Assembly: GCA_037951105.1 (NCBI GenBank)
Contig: JBAMJV010003309.1
Coordinates: 42,572-106,571 of the forward strand
Length of the DNA: 64,000 bases
Reading direction: 5' to 3'
Source: Echinarachnius parma
Taxonomy: Eukaryota; Echinodermata; Echinoidea; Clypeasteroida; Echinarachniidae
Both the position numbers and the translations under genes were made by a program. Below are positions 33,782 through 45,177 of this stretch, piece by piece (positions within the stretch are counted from its first letter, which is position 1; every line of letters begins with the position of its first letter). The notes under the pieces were generated by a model. The model saw only the letters and a program-made list of their open reading frames with translations, made no database searches and had not been told where the DNA came from.

Positions 33782-36700
33782 GTGTCGCAAATTGAGTTTC
33801 TCTGTTTACCCAGGGAGCAAAGGGGGTTGTACAGACATGGAATGTTATAAAAGGTTGGGGCCCAGAATTGTCTTTTAGGACCTTGTAGAAGCACAACCTA
33901 GGTGCACAACCTCGCGAACTAGCTACTGGAAGTCCACAGATCACATATGAAGGATTTTACCTCTACTGTACGTTAAAATCGCCTTAAATCCTTAGGGTTC
34001 ATGAATGTTCTCCTCTGCTATGTTCACGATTACACCCACACGCATGCTGCTATCACCACGTTTCTTCGGATATGTCTTCCATAGATATTTGTGCATATTG
34101 TAATACAAAAATTTGGCCTTTTTATATCTTTGGTTTTTATGTCACATGTATTTATATGTCACGTGTCAGACATAGAAAATGAAATTTCACATACTCTTAT
34201 GGACAAAAACTCATGGAAATGTTTCAGATTATAGAATGACACATTTGTATATCTGTAAAACCATATAATAAATGCTTGATGGCATTTAATATGATTAAAT
34301 CACAATACACTGGCAAAACAGAATTACAAAACAATACAAAACAAAAGAATTTGAAACAAAGAAATACATAAGAATAATAGTTGTAACAACTATAATGACA
34401 ATGAGGTGGCTGCTATATATAGCGAACGTTATGTCTATTTGACGCTCGCGGCGCATCACTATTTTTACTCCCAGTCATTGGATACATACTGTAATCAATC
34501 CAGCACACAAAGGACACATTTCCACTCCCTGGGGAGTCTTCCAGCCTGGCACATTGTATGTGAATACAGTGCTAAAGAATCACATTTCATCCTTCGATCG
34601 AGCACTCTCTGGTTCTAAACTCGGGACCTCATTAGAAGGCATGTGTCATTCTAATATTACACACCACGTCAGCGAACGTGAAATATATTGTGTTATTTTC
34701 CGATGATAGCTATTTATTACAAGCAAAACCTTGATAGTATATAATTATTTCAGGCCTTTGTAAATATTTTCAGGTCTAGAAAGATACATAAAATAACCAT
34801 AAATTCAGTCATGTTTACAATGATTATAAACCATATTTGATTTCTATGGATTGTCGCATTTTACATTACAAAGCTGCATACAATTTGGTTGCGATTGGCA
34901 CTCAATATCTTAATACGGGTTAGGGATACGAGGGTGTATATCGACATCGTTTGGAAATAAAAAGTCAAAATAACAGGGTATGAAAGCTGACATATCCTTG
35001 GGATGAGTATTTTTTCACTGATTAGATGACATTCTCGTAAACCTCAACAACTACCATTCATAAGAAGAAGAAAGGCCAAGAAGTACACTTATATTCTCTC
35101 ATTGAACTAAAGGAAGGGGGTTAGTATTGTTATCAAGGCTAGCCTGATGAATATCCTAAAAGAGGGGAAAAACTACAAAATGACAATTTCAACCAACATC
35201 CTCAGGTGACATATTACATAAGGAAATCAGTTCTTGTCAGATGCCCATAGAAAATACTATATTTGTATTTTCACAAATCAGAAATACACTAGACTATAAT
35301 GTTGGATTTGTTGATTTATACTACTTAAGACTTTTGCTGAATTATATCCCTCTAAAACTAAACAGCATACAGTAATGTACATTTATGTACAGTACAACAT
35401 CCACTAAAGAGTAACAATGATGTGATTGATACAAAATGGTCAATAAGTCTAGTGTCAGTGGCCTACATACAGTCATTTCGTTTTTGAACCATAGATGTTT
35501 TGAAGTTAACAACTAACAGGAAACACTCTGAGGTTCCTCAGTGAGAGTAGTGTTTGAATAAACCGCTTAACTTGACAAAGTGAGCAATTAATGGAAGGGA
35601 ATTTCCAAGTCCGAGTCCTAGTCTTTCATCCACAAATCTGAAGACGGGTTTCTTGATTATCTGCGGTTTGGGTATTAAGTGGCTCACAGAGTTGTCACCA
35701 ATGTCAATGACGACAGTCGACATCATTACATGTGTCTGTATCATGAAGACAGTATTCTTACTCTGGTATCTACCTGAAATATGGAAGACACCACCCTAAT
35801 TTACACATCCCTGTGAAACTAGTTATTACAAGATATGGCTAGATATTCCTGGTCATTGGCAAGTAAGGCAATTGTTAATGAGTCCTAGTAAAGAGACATC
35901 TAATGTAACGATAGATGTTTAAACCATTATCCTGACCAGTTCGAGGATTCAATCTTTGAAAAGCTGCAATATACAAGCTCTTAAAGATCTTTTCTCAATA
36001 AAGGAGATGCTTCTCCAGAGGAGCTGTGACCACCATTAATAACAAGAATGAGCAATATCACGGATTCAAACAGTATCTGTAGTTTTAAATTATACGGGAT
36101 CTTTCATGATAGAAATGTATGCACGTCTAGTCGAATGAACACAACTTAATACGGCAAAATGTATTATTGTGTGGACATGTATAAAAATAATGTACCAGTA
36201 CAACCCAAAAGGGTACAATGGCTCAGAAAACAACAATAAACAAATCATAACATTGCTTAAACCATTTTTAATGTATACAGATGTAGAGTAGGCCACTATA
36301 TAACATTTCTTTGGTAGGAAATATAATTTTTTATCACGATTGTTTATTTCCATGTCCATTACTTTGTTTGATTTTATTATCTTGTACGTGAATTAAATTA
36401 ATCTTCCTGATAAACAAATTATCAATTTGACTGAGAATTGGGGTAAGCGATACTGTCTTTGCCACTGTATTTATTACCCATGAACTTTCCCTACACCTAA
36501 AAATATAGGATAAACAGTTTGCGCTTATTGCTCACTTATTAATTCAGTATTAACATTGGCAAATACAAAGCCAGGGCTCGACACTCTCACCGGCCCGCTG
36601 GCCACACAGGAAAAAAGTATTGGTACTTCTTTTTTTATTTTATCATAAGCATCATTTTATTTTTATTAATAAAACGTTTTATTAAACTGTTTATATTGTA

Positions 36701-37460
36701 ATATATTCTATACCAAGGCCTATTATACATTTGCATTCCATAGTCTATATATATTTTCTATATTCTATATTATGTGCATTTCCTTATAAAGATGTGAAAT
36801 AAAACATGTTTTGCCTCTATTGTAATAGGAAATCAAATAATAAAGATATACTATCAAGAACTCATATTCTTATGTATTTTATTGTTTTTAATTTGTTATG
36901 TGTTCTATTGTTTTATTACTTTTGGGGGTTATATCATTTTTTTAAAATTCCAAAATAACATGGAATGCCATTTGAAGACTTCCGAATAAAAAGTGTGTAA
37001 CGTTTAGATATTCTGAACATTTCAATGCGTTTTTGTACATAACTGAACATGCAATTTTATGTTGTCTGTATAGACACGTGACACAAAATGACACGTGACA
37101 TATTAAATAAAGATATGATGCGGTCACATTTGGTATCAAACGATGCACAAGACCCTACAGATCCCGAATCCAAAGCAATTTGATGGTATCATTATGCGTT
37201 TAAGTGTTATTGTGAAAATAGCAGAGACAAACCCTCATGAACCCTAAGGAATTAAGGCGCTATTTACGTACATTAGGGGTTAAATCGTTCATACGCGTTT
37301 TGTCGACTTCCAGTAGCTAGATCGCGAGGTTGTGCACCTAGGTTGTGATCCTAGAAGGTCCTAGAAGACATTTCTGGTGCACAACCTTTTATAACATTCC
37401 ATGTTTGATATCCTAAAAAAAGGGGTGTTTGCTCCCTGGGTAGTTATCAGCTGAAATAGA
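33782..37460. mobile_element. Element with about 230-bp terminal inverted repeats
   Basis: Left arm 33,785-34,010 and right arm 37,230-37,455 are inverted copies. Shared words are CCCAGGGAGCAAA, ATGGAATGTTATAAAAGGTT, CCTAGGTGCACAACCTCGCG, CTAGCTACTGGAAGTC and CCTTAGGGTTCATGA. The interior of about 3.2 kb is AT-rich. Its short frames (68-89 residues) show no transposase or other motif. It directly abuts the preceding element, so one may have inserted at the edge of the other. Confidence 0.75.
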
Positions 37461-38500
37461 CAAAAGCCTATAAGATTCAGGATGTTTGTATTTCCAAGTT
37501 GAAGGTATCTTAATCTTCTATGAAAATTTGACTGTCAGAAACCATGTTAAAGCATGTTTTGTATCGAATACAAATTATCAGATTACAGCGCTTGACACCT
37601 ATCTTTGTGGCCCGTTTCTCCCTTGTTTTAAAACTGCTTCAGCCATTTCCAGACCGTTGGCGCTCATTTTTAGAGGGTTAGCCTTGTCTGAAAATGACAA
37701 ATTATCTATCATTTTGTTTAAGGTAGTGAATTCTATGTCATGTGAAAATCTGCATAATCATTTTCCAAGACTTATTGCATTATATAATTACTTTCAGTAT
37801 TATTATCATCAGTACTCAGTCAGTACCCCGTTGTCTAACGTGAAACATCGCCATCTGCGATAGAACGATCTGATTTGATCACACCAAGACCGCTAAGTAA
37901 TAGAACTATTCATCCGCTCGACACAAACGGCCTAAATTATCCAGCAAGATTCATTCACTGTTAACATTATTCATCTCCTCTTTCCAGGACTCATTTTCAT
38001 CATCAAATTTCGATATTCAAACATCAAATTAAAGAGATACGGCTGTGTCAGGATACAAGTCTCGGCGTAAGGTAATAAGGCTGCTGCAGCTACTTGAAGG
38101 CTACCTGGCCTGCTATACTTGTTTATATTCCACATACTAAGAATCTTGCTCTGCGATTGGTCAAAAGTTAATCACGTGATGAAACATAGTTTCGCCCATC
38201 ATTGATGGGAGAAGAAAACTTTGTTACACTGTGTAGATATGTTGGGTGAAAGTGCGTTGCACTCACTAGATAATTGGTAAAGTACTATCTACACTCCGCG
38301 GTTGCATTGACTTGACTGTGGAGCTCGTACCAAATGATGTGGCGCGATAACTCTATGTGGGCGAATTACAAATTTTATTTTATTCGTTGTGCATACGTAC
38401 GGTACGTAGTATAGTACACTGCATACGCTATGCACTGTACATACGTATCGTACATTACACCGTTTGCTAGTGCTGTTAATTGCTCGTTCTGTTCCTCTAC
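37461..38500. other. Unassigned sequence upstream of the Crypton relic
   Basis: A 125-residue + strand frame at 37,486-37,863 has no recognisable domain and is probably chance. The last 400 bases before 38,505 may be the 5' region of the Crypton-like element, because its coding relic starts right after it. Confidence 0.45.
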
Positions 38501-38504
38501 TAAA

Positions 38505-39586
38505 ATGGCGGTCACAAACGTAAGGTTTGAGCTTTTGGATGAGGCTGAAATGGACGCGTTTTTACTTGAGAGTGAAAGTAAATACAAAGCGGCAACTTAA
38601 GTTCAGCCTGAAAGTGTTCCAAGATTATTGCGATGCTGGAAGCATACATTTTGACGAACTGTCTGACATGGACTTGAAATCGCTAGACCAAGTGTTGGGG
38701 AGATTTTATGCTGATGTGAAATCGCGAAATGGTGAGTCATACAGTAAGAAATCTCTACAAGCTTTGCGGTATTTTTTTTGAATTTGCGAGACATAGACAT
38801 TATCAAGGATACCAACTTTGCAAAATCTGGTCGAGTGTTCAAAACTGTTATTCGGAAACTCAAGGAACTAGACCAGGACTCTCCTTGTGGACTACAACGT
38901 AAAGTTTTCATCGACATTATGACCCATTTTGCGAACAGGGGTGAAGAAAGTTTGCATGACATGAAGGCTGACGACTTCATTCTGAGTGAACACAATGGTC
39001 GCCGTTATTGACGACAACTTGAATAGCCAAGGAGGACGTATGTTCGATATTCCTGGGAGTAGTAGGTGCCCTGTTACAACAATTCTGAAATACAAGTCTA
39101 AACTAAATCCAAAACTGCCATATCTGTGGCAAAAACCGAAAAAATGCTGCACGAGATGATGGACCATGGTATGACAATGTTCGAGTCGGCATTCACACTC
39201 TTGGAACTATGATGAAGACAATCAGCAATAATGCCGGGTGCTCGACTAAATACACGAATCGTTGCTTGAGAGCAATGTCCATCACCACACTTGATCATGC
39301 CGGATTTCCTTCAAGGGACATAATGTCTGTTTCAGGACATGAATCTGAAACCAGCATTAAAAATTATGCCCAAACGAGCGACCAACAAAAAATGAAGATG
39401 GGTGACACGATATCTTCAGCCCTTGGTCTTCAACTTCAAGAAGGACCGTCTGATCACGGACAGCTCGACCAGCAAAGTAGTACTAGTACTAGTAGGCCTA
39501 AGAGTCCTACTCAAAGATATTTCCAACAGTCAAGTGGAACGTTTGCTATCTCAAACGGGAAACGTCTCTACGTTTGTTTCTCATGA
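38505..39586 (+). pseudogene. Crypton-type tyrosine recombinase (DUF3504), broken
   Basis: Consecutive + strand segments in changing frames resemble the DUF3504 recombinase of Cryptons, which cuts and joins DNA through a tyrosine. Visible parts: a start at 38,505 (MAVTNVRFELLDEAE), an N-terminal core-binding region (LKVFQDYC, LGRFYADVKS, SLQALRYF, DIDIIKD), PCGLQRKVFIDIM with the first catalytic arginine in ANRGEESL (about 38,930), then WYDNVRVG, TNRCLRA, SVSGHES and SIKNYAQ. Second-box arginine, GH histidine and nucleophilic tyrosine are present. The histidine expected first in the H-x-x-R box is arginine (NRCLR). At least four frame changes and a short internal deletion show it is dead. The same domain also occurs in host proteins derived from Cryptons, but the breaks favour a transposon relic. 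Confidence 0.82.
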
Positions 39587-39940
39587 AAACAGAAATGTGC
39601 AGGTACAAAAGTTAAACAAGAACCAGAACCGGAACGCAACATTCCAGTTCACCAACTGCAATGTAAACATTTATAACTAGACTATATTTTCGCGTTAGTT
39701 GACTTTTGAACTGTTTTCTGGGAGTTTACATTTCGCGTTTTCACTTTGGGAATTTTAAGGAGTTGACTTTTGAACTGTTGGAGTTTGCATTTCGCGTTAC
39801 CGTTGACTTTTGAACGGTTATGGAATTGTCATGGAATAACATTATTGGTAAGTAGATCAAATCTAGTAACACAGTAACAGTAGACTACTAGATCTAGAAG
39901 AAGTCCGATGTAGAATATAAAGCAAATAATCACCTTTTGG
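39587..39940. other. 3' flank of the Crypton relic
   Basis: Holds two copies of a roughly 60-bp word (GTTGACTTTTGAACTGTT and GGAGTTT[A/G]CATTTCGCGTT) at about 39,700-39,800, a short tandem duplication. No gene. Confidence 0.55.
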
Positions 39941-39947
39941 TTTCAGG

Positions 39948-40072
39948 CGATGGCAAACTATCACTTCCTCGGCGATCTGAATGTATACGCTATCTTTCCT
40001 CAGCTTCGCTTCGGAAAGATAGCTACATCAAGCTCGCCTCGGAAGTGATAGTTTGTCCCATCACCTACACCA
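39948..40072. repeat. Nested hairpin with TCGCTTCGG tip
   Basis: Outer inverted repeat GATGGCAAACTATCACTTCC with GGAAGTGATAGTTTGTCCCATC; inner hairpin AGCTATCTTTCC-type arms around CAGCTTCGCTTCGG. The layout, though not the outer sequence, is like the palindrome at 20,452-20,582. It may mark the end of the Crypton-like element or be an independent element. Confidence 0.72.
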
Positions 40073-40303
40073 ACGGTAATTATTTGCTTAATATGCATGC
40101 TATAAATTTCCCTTCAATATCTGTGAAGTACTGTGTAGTGTATTGGATAGCGAAGTTGTCTTAGAGACTCAGGGGCATGAGTTCAACCCTCTCTCAATCT
40201 CTTTTTTTAATTTATTTTTTATCATTACAAATTTGATTATTATAATAGAAATTAAAATTGTTAAATTCTTGCATTGTTTGTTGTTGATATATTCATCATT
40301 ATA

Positions 40304-40674
40304 CCCTTGTAAAAAAGTATTTAGTACAACGGCAGTAAATTTACCGCAGTAGTACCGCAGTAGTACCACAGTACTTGTACTGCGGTACTGTACATTTACT
40401 CCGGTAAATTGGACGGTTTTTACTGCGAAAGTACTGTGGTACAAGTACTGCGGTACTACTGCGGTACTACTGCAGTAATACTGCAGTGATACTGCTGTAC
40501 TTCGGTACTACCACATGTACTACCGCAGTACTACTACGCGAATTGTGCGATAGTATTGCCAGTACTGCGTTAGTACTGCAGTACTACCGCAGTAGTAACG
40601 TGGCAGTCTGCCGTAATACCACATATACTACTGCGGTTTTTTCCGCAGTACTTGCAGTACTTTTTTTACAAGGG
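40304..40674. mobile_element. MITE built from GTACTGCGGTA palindromes
   Basis: Ends CCCTTGTAAAAA[A]GTA inverted, with TA on both sides. Nearly all of the 371-bp interior consists of degenerate copies of a 10-12 bp near-palindrome such as CAGTACTACCGCAGTA and GTACTGCGGTA. It has no coding capacity and can fold at many scales. The TA target fits a mariner-type MITE. Confidence 0.8.
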
Positions 40675-40705
40675 TATTAATTCTTGCATTTTTTGTTGTT
40701 GATAT

Positions 40706-41114
40706 CCCTGATAGCAAAAACTGGTAAAAATGACGTCTTATTTACGTCGTGTACGTCGTCTTAAAGACGTCATCAATTCACGTCAAAAAGTGAAGATTTT
40801 GCACCCGCGTTTCACGATATATAGACGTCATATTTTGACGTGGTAATGACGTCTTTTTGTCATAAAAAGACGTCTTTAAGACGTGATTTTTAAGACGTCC
40901 TTATGACAAAAATTAATTGCGAAAAAATGGTCTTTAAAAGACGTCACAATGACATCATTATGACGTCTTCTATACGACAGAAATTATCATGTAAAAATGG
41001 TCTTTAAAAGACGTCATAATGACGTCATTATGACATCTTCTATACGACATACGACGTGTTAACCAGTTTACGACCAAATTAAGACGTCTTAAAGACATCA
41101 GTCTGCTATCAGGG
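40706..41114. mobile_element. MITE built from GACGTC palindromes
   Basis: Ends CCCTGATAGCA and TGCTATCAGGG. The 409-bp interior is mostly variations on AAAGACGTC, TGACGTCATTATGACGTC and TCTTAAAGACGTC, many of them palindromic. Several contain the TGACGTCA octamer bound by CREB/ATF factors; any regulatory role is speculation. Confidence 0.78.
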
Positions 41115-41405
41115 TACATGTGAAAAGATAGGCGTAAAACTGCAACATAAAAGGTGCATGTAAAAACTCTGTAAGTTATATATGGAAGAATTAACAAAAA
41201 ACAAAAAATCGAATTTTCAGTCACACGCGATCGCAAAACGTTACATATACATAATGCATGGATCGTTGACCCGGTTTGCGCAAATTTGATATCAAAAGAT
41301 GCGCAAGACTCCAAGGAAAAAAGTCGTGAAGTGGCGTCGAAAAATATTTAAGCGTTGCGAAGTAATCGCGAAAATAGCGGAGGGGGCTAAATCAGCCCCC
41401 AGTCT
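41115..41405. other. Unassigned sequence sharing words with 37,130-37,260
   Basis: Shared words include ATCAAA-GATGC-CAAGAC and GCGAAAATAGCGGA-like strings, so a dispersed repeat is likely. No gene. Confidence 0.45.
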
Positions 41406-41407
41406 AG

Positions 41408-41858
41408 GGTTAAAAGTTTGAATGAAAATCGTTCAGCAAGTATTTGATTTACACTATCTGTAATAGTTATTTCCCCTCTGTAAGTTAAAATGTAAATCTC
41501 AATCTAAATATTACCGACAAATACGATTGCCCCACTGATATCCTGCAAAAAGAGTGGAATATGTACTTAAAACGAACCATTTCTTACCCGAGTTCTGGTC
41601 AAACTGATAGTTGAGTTCTGGTCCAACTGAATTTTAGTTACCAAATCCTGCACCATTACATTAAAAACTGATAGTTACAACTCCCTCATGCTCAAAAGAA
41701 ATAATTAATTACTAATTACTAAGTAAACAGCATGTTATTATTTAAAAAGGAGCCGTGAAAACTCATGAGGGCGCTCTGTAAACCCTCATTGGTTTCAATC
41801 ATTTTAACAATAATATTGTGCATGTGATGTTTTGTTGAAATAGTGATTAGAGTGAGAT
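41408..41858 (+). repeat. Diverged fragment of the array unit
   Basis: Follows the B-type intron (GAATGAAAATCGTTCAGCAAG, TACGATTGCC, GAGTGGAA-ATGTACTTAAAACG, CATTTCTTACCCGAGTTC), then jumps to the start-of-unit region (CTGAATTTTAG through GAAATAGTGATTAGA). No exon. More diverged than U1-U9. Confidence 0.8.
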
Positions 41859-41859
41859 A

Positions 41860-41902
<43 letters not shown>
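41860..41902. repeat. (GTA)n microsatellite, tail of the LINE
   Basis: About 14 GTA repeats on +, which is TAC repeats at the 3' end of the - strand LINE. Short tandem tails of this kind are typical of several LINE clades. Confidence 0.85.
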
Positions 41903-41904
<2 letters not shown>

Positions 41905-42544
41905 CTGTCTGTCGCGAAGCGACAATGACCGCCTTCACATTCACTTTACAGCTGATCTCCATACAGTTCGCTGTCCTGCAACAGTTGTCCATGTCTCAAT
42001 GTCAATTTGCCTCCGCTTTAGGTTCCGCTTGACCGTGTCCTTGTAGCGAAACCGTGGTCGACCAATCCCTCTTTCGCCAGCAGGTAATTGAGAACAGCAG
42101 TTGATTTGGTAACCTCACAGAGGGCATCCTGATGACATGGCCTGTCCATCGTAGGTTCTTTCTGATGAGTAGGTCCTCCATCGAAGGTAGTTTTGCTCGC
42201 TCGAGTATCTCTTTGTTGGTCACTTTGTCCTTCCATGATAATCTCATGATTGCTCGGAGGTGTCTCATCATAAATGCGTGAAGTTTGTTCACTTGACTTT
42301 TGTAGGGAGTCCAGCTTTCCGCACCGTATAAGAGAGTGGATAGGACGATAGCCATGTAGATCTTACACTTCACTCTAATTGAGACATGATGATTATTCCA
42401 TAGCCTGGTTCGCAGTCTTTCAAAGGCACTGCTGGCCTTTGACATTCGTTTAACCAGCTCAGAGTCGATGCGTCCGTCTTTGGATATAATGCTGCCGAGG
42501 TACCTGATGTCATCTACCTGTTTTAGAGCTGTCCCATCCACAAG
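41893..42544 (-). pseudogene. LINE reverse transcriptase, C-terminal part
   Basis: One open frame (42,541-42,002) reads DDIRYLGSIISKDGRID, KCKIYMAIVLSTLLYGAESW, KVTNKEILERAKLPS and LRWTGHVIRM, all usual in the thumb and C-terminal region of LINE polyproteins. A frameshift near 42,000 leads into the normal end of the protein (IDIETWTTVAGQRTVWRSA), which runs into the TAC tail at about 41,903. Confidence 0.87.
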
Positions 42545-43369
42545 GGTCTCCTCAGTGGCGTAGCTACGGGGGGGGGGGGCACGGGGGGGGGGGGGGGCAC
42601 GTGCCCCCCCCCCCCCAATCGTTTGGCAAAAAAAATGAAAAAAAATGACGACCCGACATTAGCCAAATGTGTCTATATCATTCATTATTATCATGTTTTA
42701 TTGAATGTGTGATGATAATGATGTTATCAACGATAATAAAGAAGAACATGACGGTCGTTCCCTAGTACTAGCAATAACGCACCTATATCAGTTTGAAGAA
42801 TCCTTCCAATAAAGCGCCTTATACAAATGTTCAGTCCCGTGCGCGAGGATCGACGCTCACCGCTTCAGAAGACATAGAACGCGTATAGGCCTAACAAACG
42901 TCCTAGCGCATGGTAAATCGTCCATCATACCAAGAGCCTTTTTTAGGATCTTGAATCTGCCTCCCGCTTTTATAAATAATTTTGACCATTAGACACCTTC
43001 ATGCAGGCTATAAAGGCGCAAAGCTGCACTACGTAGTCCTAAATGTCTAGGTAAAGACAAATTTCCTTTACTAATTTCTTCACTCCAAATGCACCCGTTC
43101 CATTAATTCATGATGCATATCTAGGCATATTGTTGATGATCATGATTGAAGGAGCTCCAGTCATCTTCTCCAGAGTCGACATCTGCATCAGTTGAACATA
43201 GGCCTACTGAAATTAACTCAAGGGACCCGTGTCATGGGTCTAGTCACGCGACAACAGGCAGGGGACGGGGAGGGGGGGGGGGCATGCCCCTCCCCATACA
43301 TTTGAAAGTGGAGGTGATTGTTCCTCCCACTTTTTGATATGCATACATTATGTATGTTTGATTCTATAG

Positions 43370-44332
43370 AATATGGAAAAAACTGCTGAAAACTGCTTGT
43401 CTACTAAAAAATCGCCAATGTGATAAAATGAGAGTCGTATACAGCCTAGCTTTCGATCCTAGCAGAATCTTCGTCAGGGCACAAATGACAGTAACTACAG
43501 AAAAAACACACAGAATATATACCAACATAAACACATGTATGGAAGGGGGGCTGGAAAGAGGAAAGGAGGCGGAGACACAAAACAATGAAAGCAACTGTGA
43601 GTGGGTGAGTGTCAGGACTGCTTGACCAATCAGGTAAAAACAGGCATGGGTGGGTCCTTAAGTGGCTGCAGTCAAAGAAAATGTGATGAGAGTGTAAGGC
43701 TTAGAGAAGAATAGAGGTAGGGAGGATCAAAGAAATAAATCAAGAAATGGAAAGAGACATGTGAACAAAAGACAGTTGATGAGGTGTGGGAGTGCACTGG
43801 GGCATTGAGAGGGGAGGAACAATAGAGGGGGTTATGAGTGTAGGGGATGGGAGGAGAGGATTAGGACAAAGAAAGTGAAGTGAAGTGTGTTGCAGGATCG
43901 GATGAATAGGATAGGCGAGATCAAAGGACAGGGAGTTTAAAAGAGATAGTGAACAAAAGGAAGCCTAAATAGGTAGGTGATCAGAGGGAAGGTGGAGAGA
44001 CAAATGAGGGTGGAACAATATGATCAAAATAGAGGTGGAACTATGCATGATGAGAATGTGGATGTATATGAATAAGCCCATGTCTATGGACAGTGTACCT
44101 ATAGAAAGAAATTAAATGCAAAAAGTATAAACATATTAATAAACTAACATGATTATGTGTATGAATGGTGACAGTGTATATAATGTAATCTCAAAGGAAA
44201 CTAAAATGAATATATGGGGAAAATAAAATGGGAAATAAGAATATGAATAGTATGTGGAACAAAGTAAAGTGTCGATATGGGGGGTGAAAACAAACAAATT
44301 GTGGTGCAGACGATGAAGGGGAGATGCAAAGG
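43370..44332 (-). other. 3' untranslated region of the Penelope-like element, with hairpin
   Basis: Purine-rich on +, no coding. Near its end, on the - strand, CTGACGAAGATTC is followed by a 5-bp stem (GATTC with GGATC) and CGAAAGC (43,444-43,479). CTGANGA...GAAA is the core word pair of hammerhead ribozymes, which are known from Penelope-like elements. Here there is an extra A before the stem and no good outer stem, so it is at best degenerate. Confidence 0.5.
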
Positions 44333-45177
44333 TTAATCACTGCCTTCTTGGATGTTGAGACCACGGGGATGAATGGTGCAGAGACGTCTTATCCAATACT
44401 TTTCTCTGCTGGAGCGGAGTGTGTCCGGGCGGTTACCTAGAGATTCTATTCCCTATAGAATCATGTCAGAAATGGAGTGATTAGGTAGGTTGAAGTGGTT
44501 GCCGACTGGGGCGTCATGTTTGGATGTGTGGATGGTGGATCTGTGTCCGTAAAAGCGTCTCTTGAGGGTGTTCCTGGTTTCGCCTACGTACTGCATGCCA
44601 CAGACTCTGCACGTGATAAGATATACAACATTGGTGGTGGTGCATGTGATGTGGCCCTTGGTATGGTGAGAGATGTTGTTGGAGTGGCTGGTGAAGGTTT
44701 CATCCTGATGGATATGTACCTGACACACAATGCATCTGTCGGCGGTGCACTTAAAGGTGCCTTGCTGTATGGGAGAGGGGTTGTTATTGGGGGTGGGAAG
44801 TTCAGCTCGAACAATGTGGTCCTTGAGGTTGCGAGGGCGTCTGTAGGCTAGGATGGGGGCATCAGGGACAGCCTGTTGGAGGCGATCAGAAGTGTGAAGA
44901 ATGTGGTGATTGTTAGTCAATATGCGACGGAGGGGAGGTAAGTTGGGATGAAAGGTGGTCACTAGGGGTGTGACAACAGTGGTGCTCTGTTTGGGAGTCT
45001 TCTTCTTCAGAACTTCGGATCTGGGGAGAGAACGAACTTTGTTAATGGATAGATGAACTGCTTTGGCTCTGTGGCCCCTGGCAGTGAGGTGTGTCTTGAG
45101 ATTTCTGGCATGGAGGGAAAAGTCAGAGTCCTTGGAGCAGATGCGGCGGAGTCGAAGGGCTTGGCTGTAAGCAATAC
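44333..45177 (-). pseudogene. Penelope-like polyprotein, end of RT plus GIY-YIG endonuclease
   Basis: A single - strand frame from 45,177 to a stop at 44,333-44,335, broken by one in-frame TAG at 44,456-44,458 (after SDMIL). From the N-terminal side: YSQALRLRRICS and LSINKVRSLPRSE (end of the reverse transcriptase), FHPNLPPLRRIL, a cysteine-histidine cluster (KCTADRCIVCQVHIH), then the GIY-YIG core VVYLITCRVC and QYVGETRNTLKRR, ending EKYWIRRLCTIHPRGLNIQEGSD-like. GIY-YIG nucleases nick target DNA to prime insertion. The missing 5' part means this copy cannot be active. The stop is the only break I see, so the insertion is fairly young. Confidence 0.87.

Noticed and set aside
37486-37863. 125-codon + strand frame
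   Set aside because: No motif or family resemblance that I can see; AT-rich chance frame is the simplest reading.
44495-44851. + strand frame of 118 codons rich in glycine and valine
   Set aside because: It is antisense to the GIY-YIG region of the Penelope-like element.
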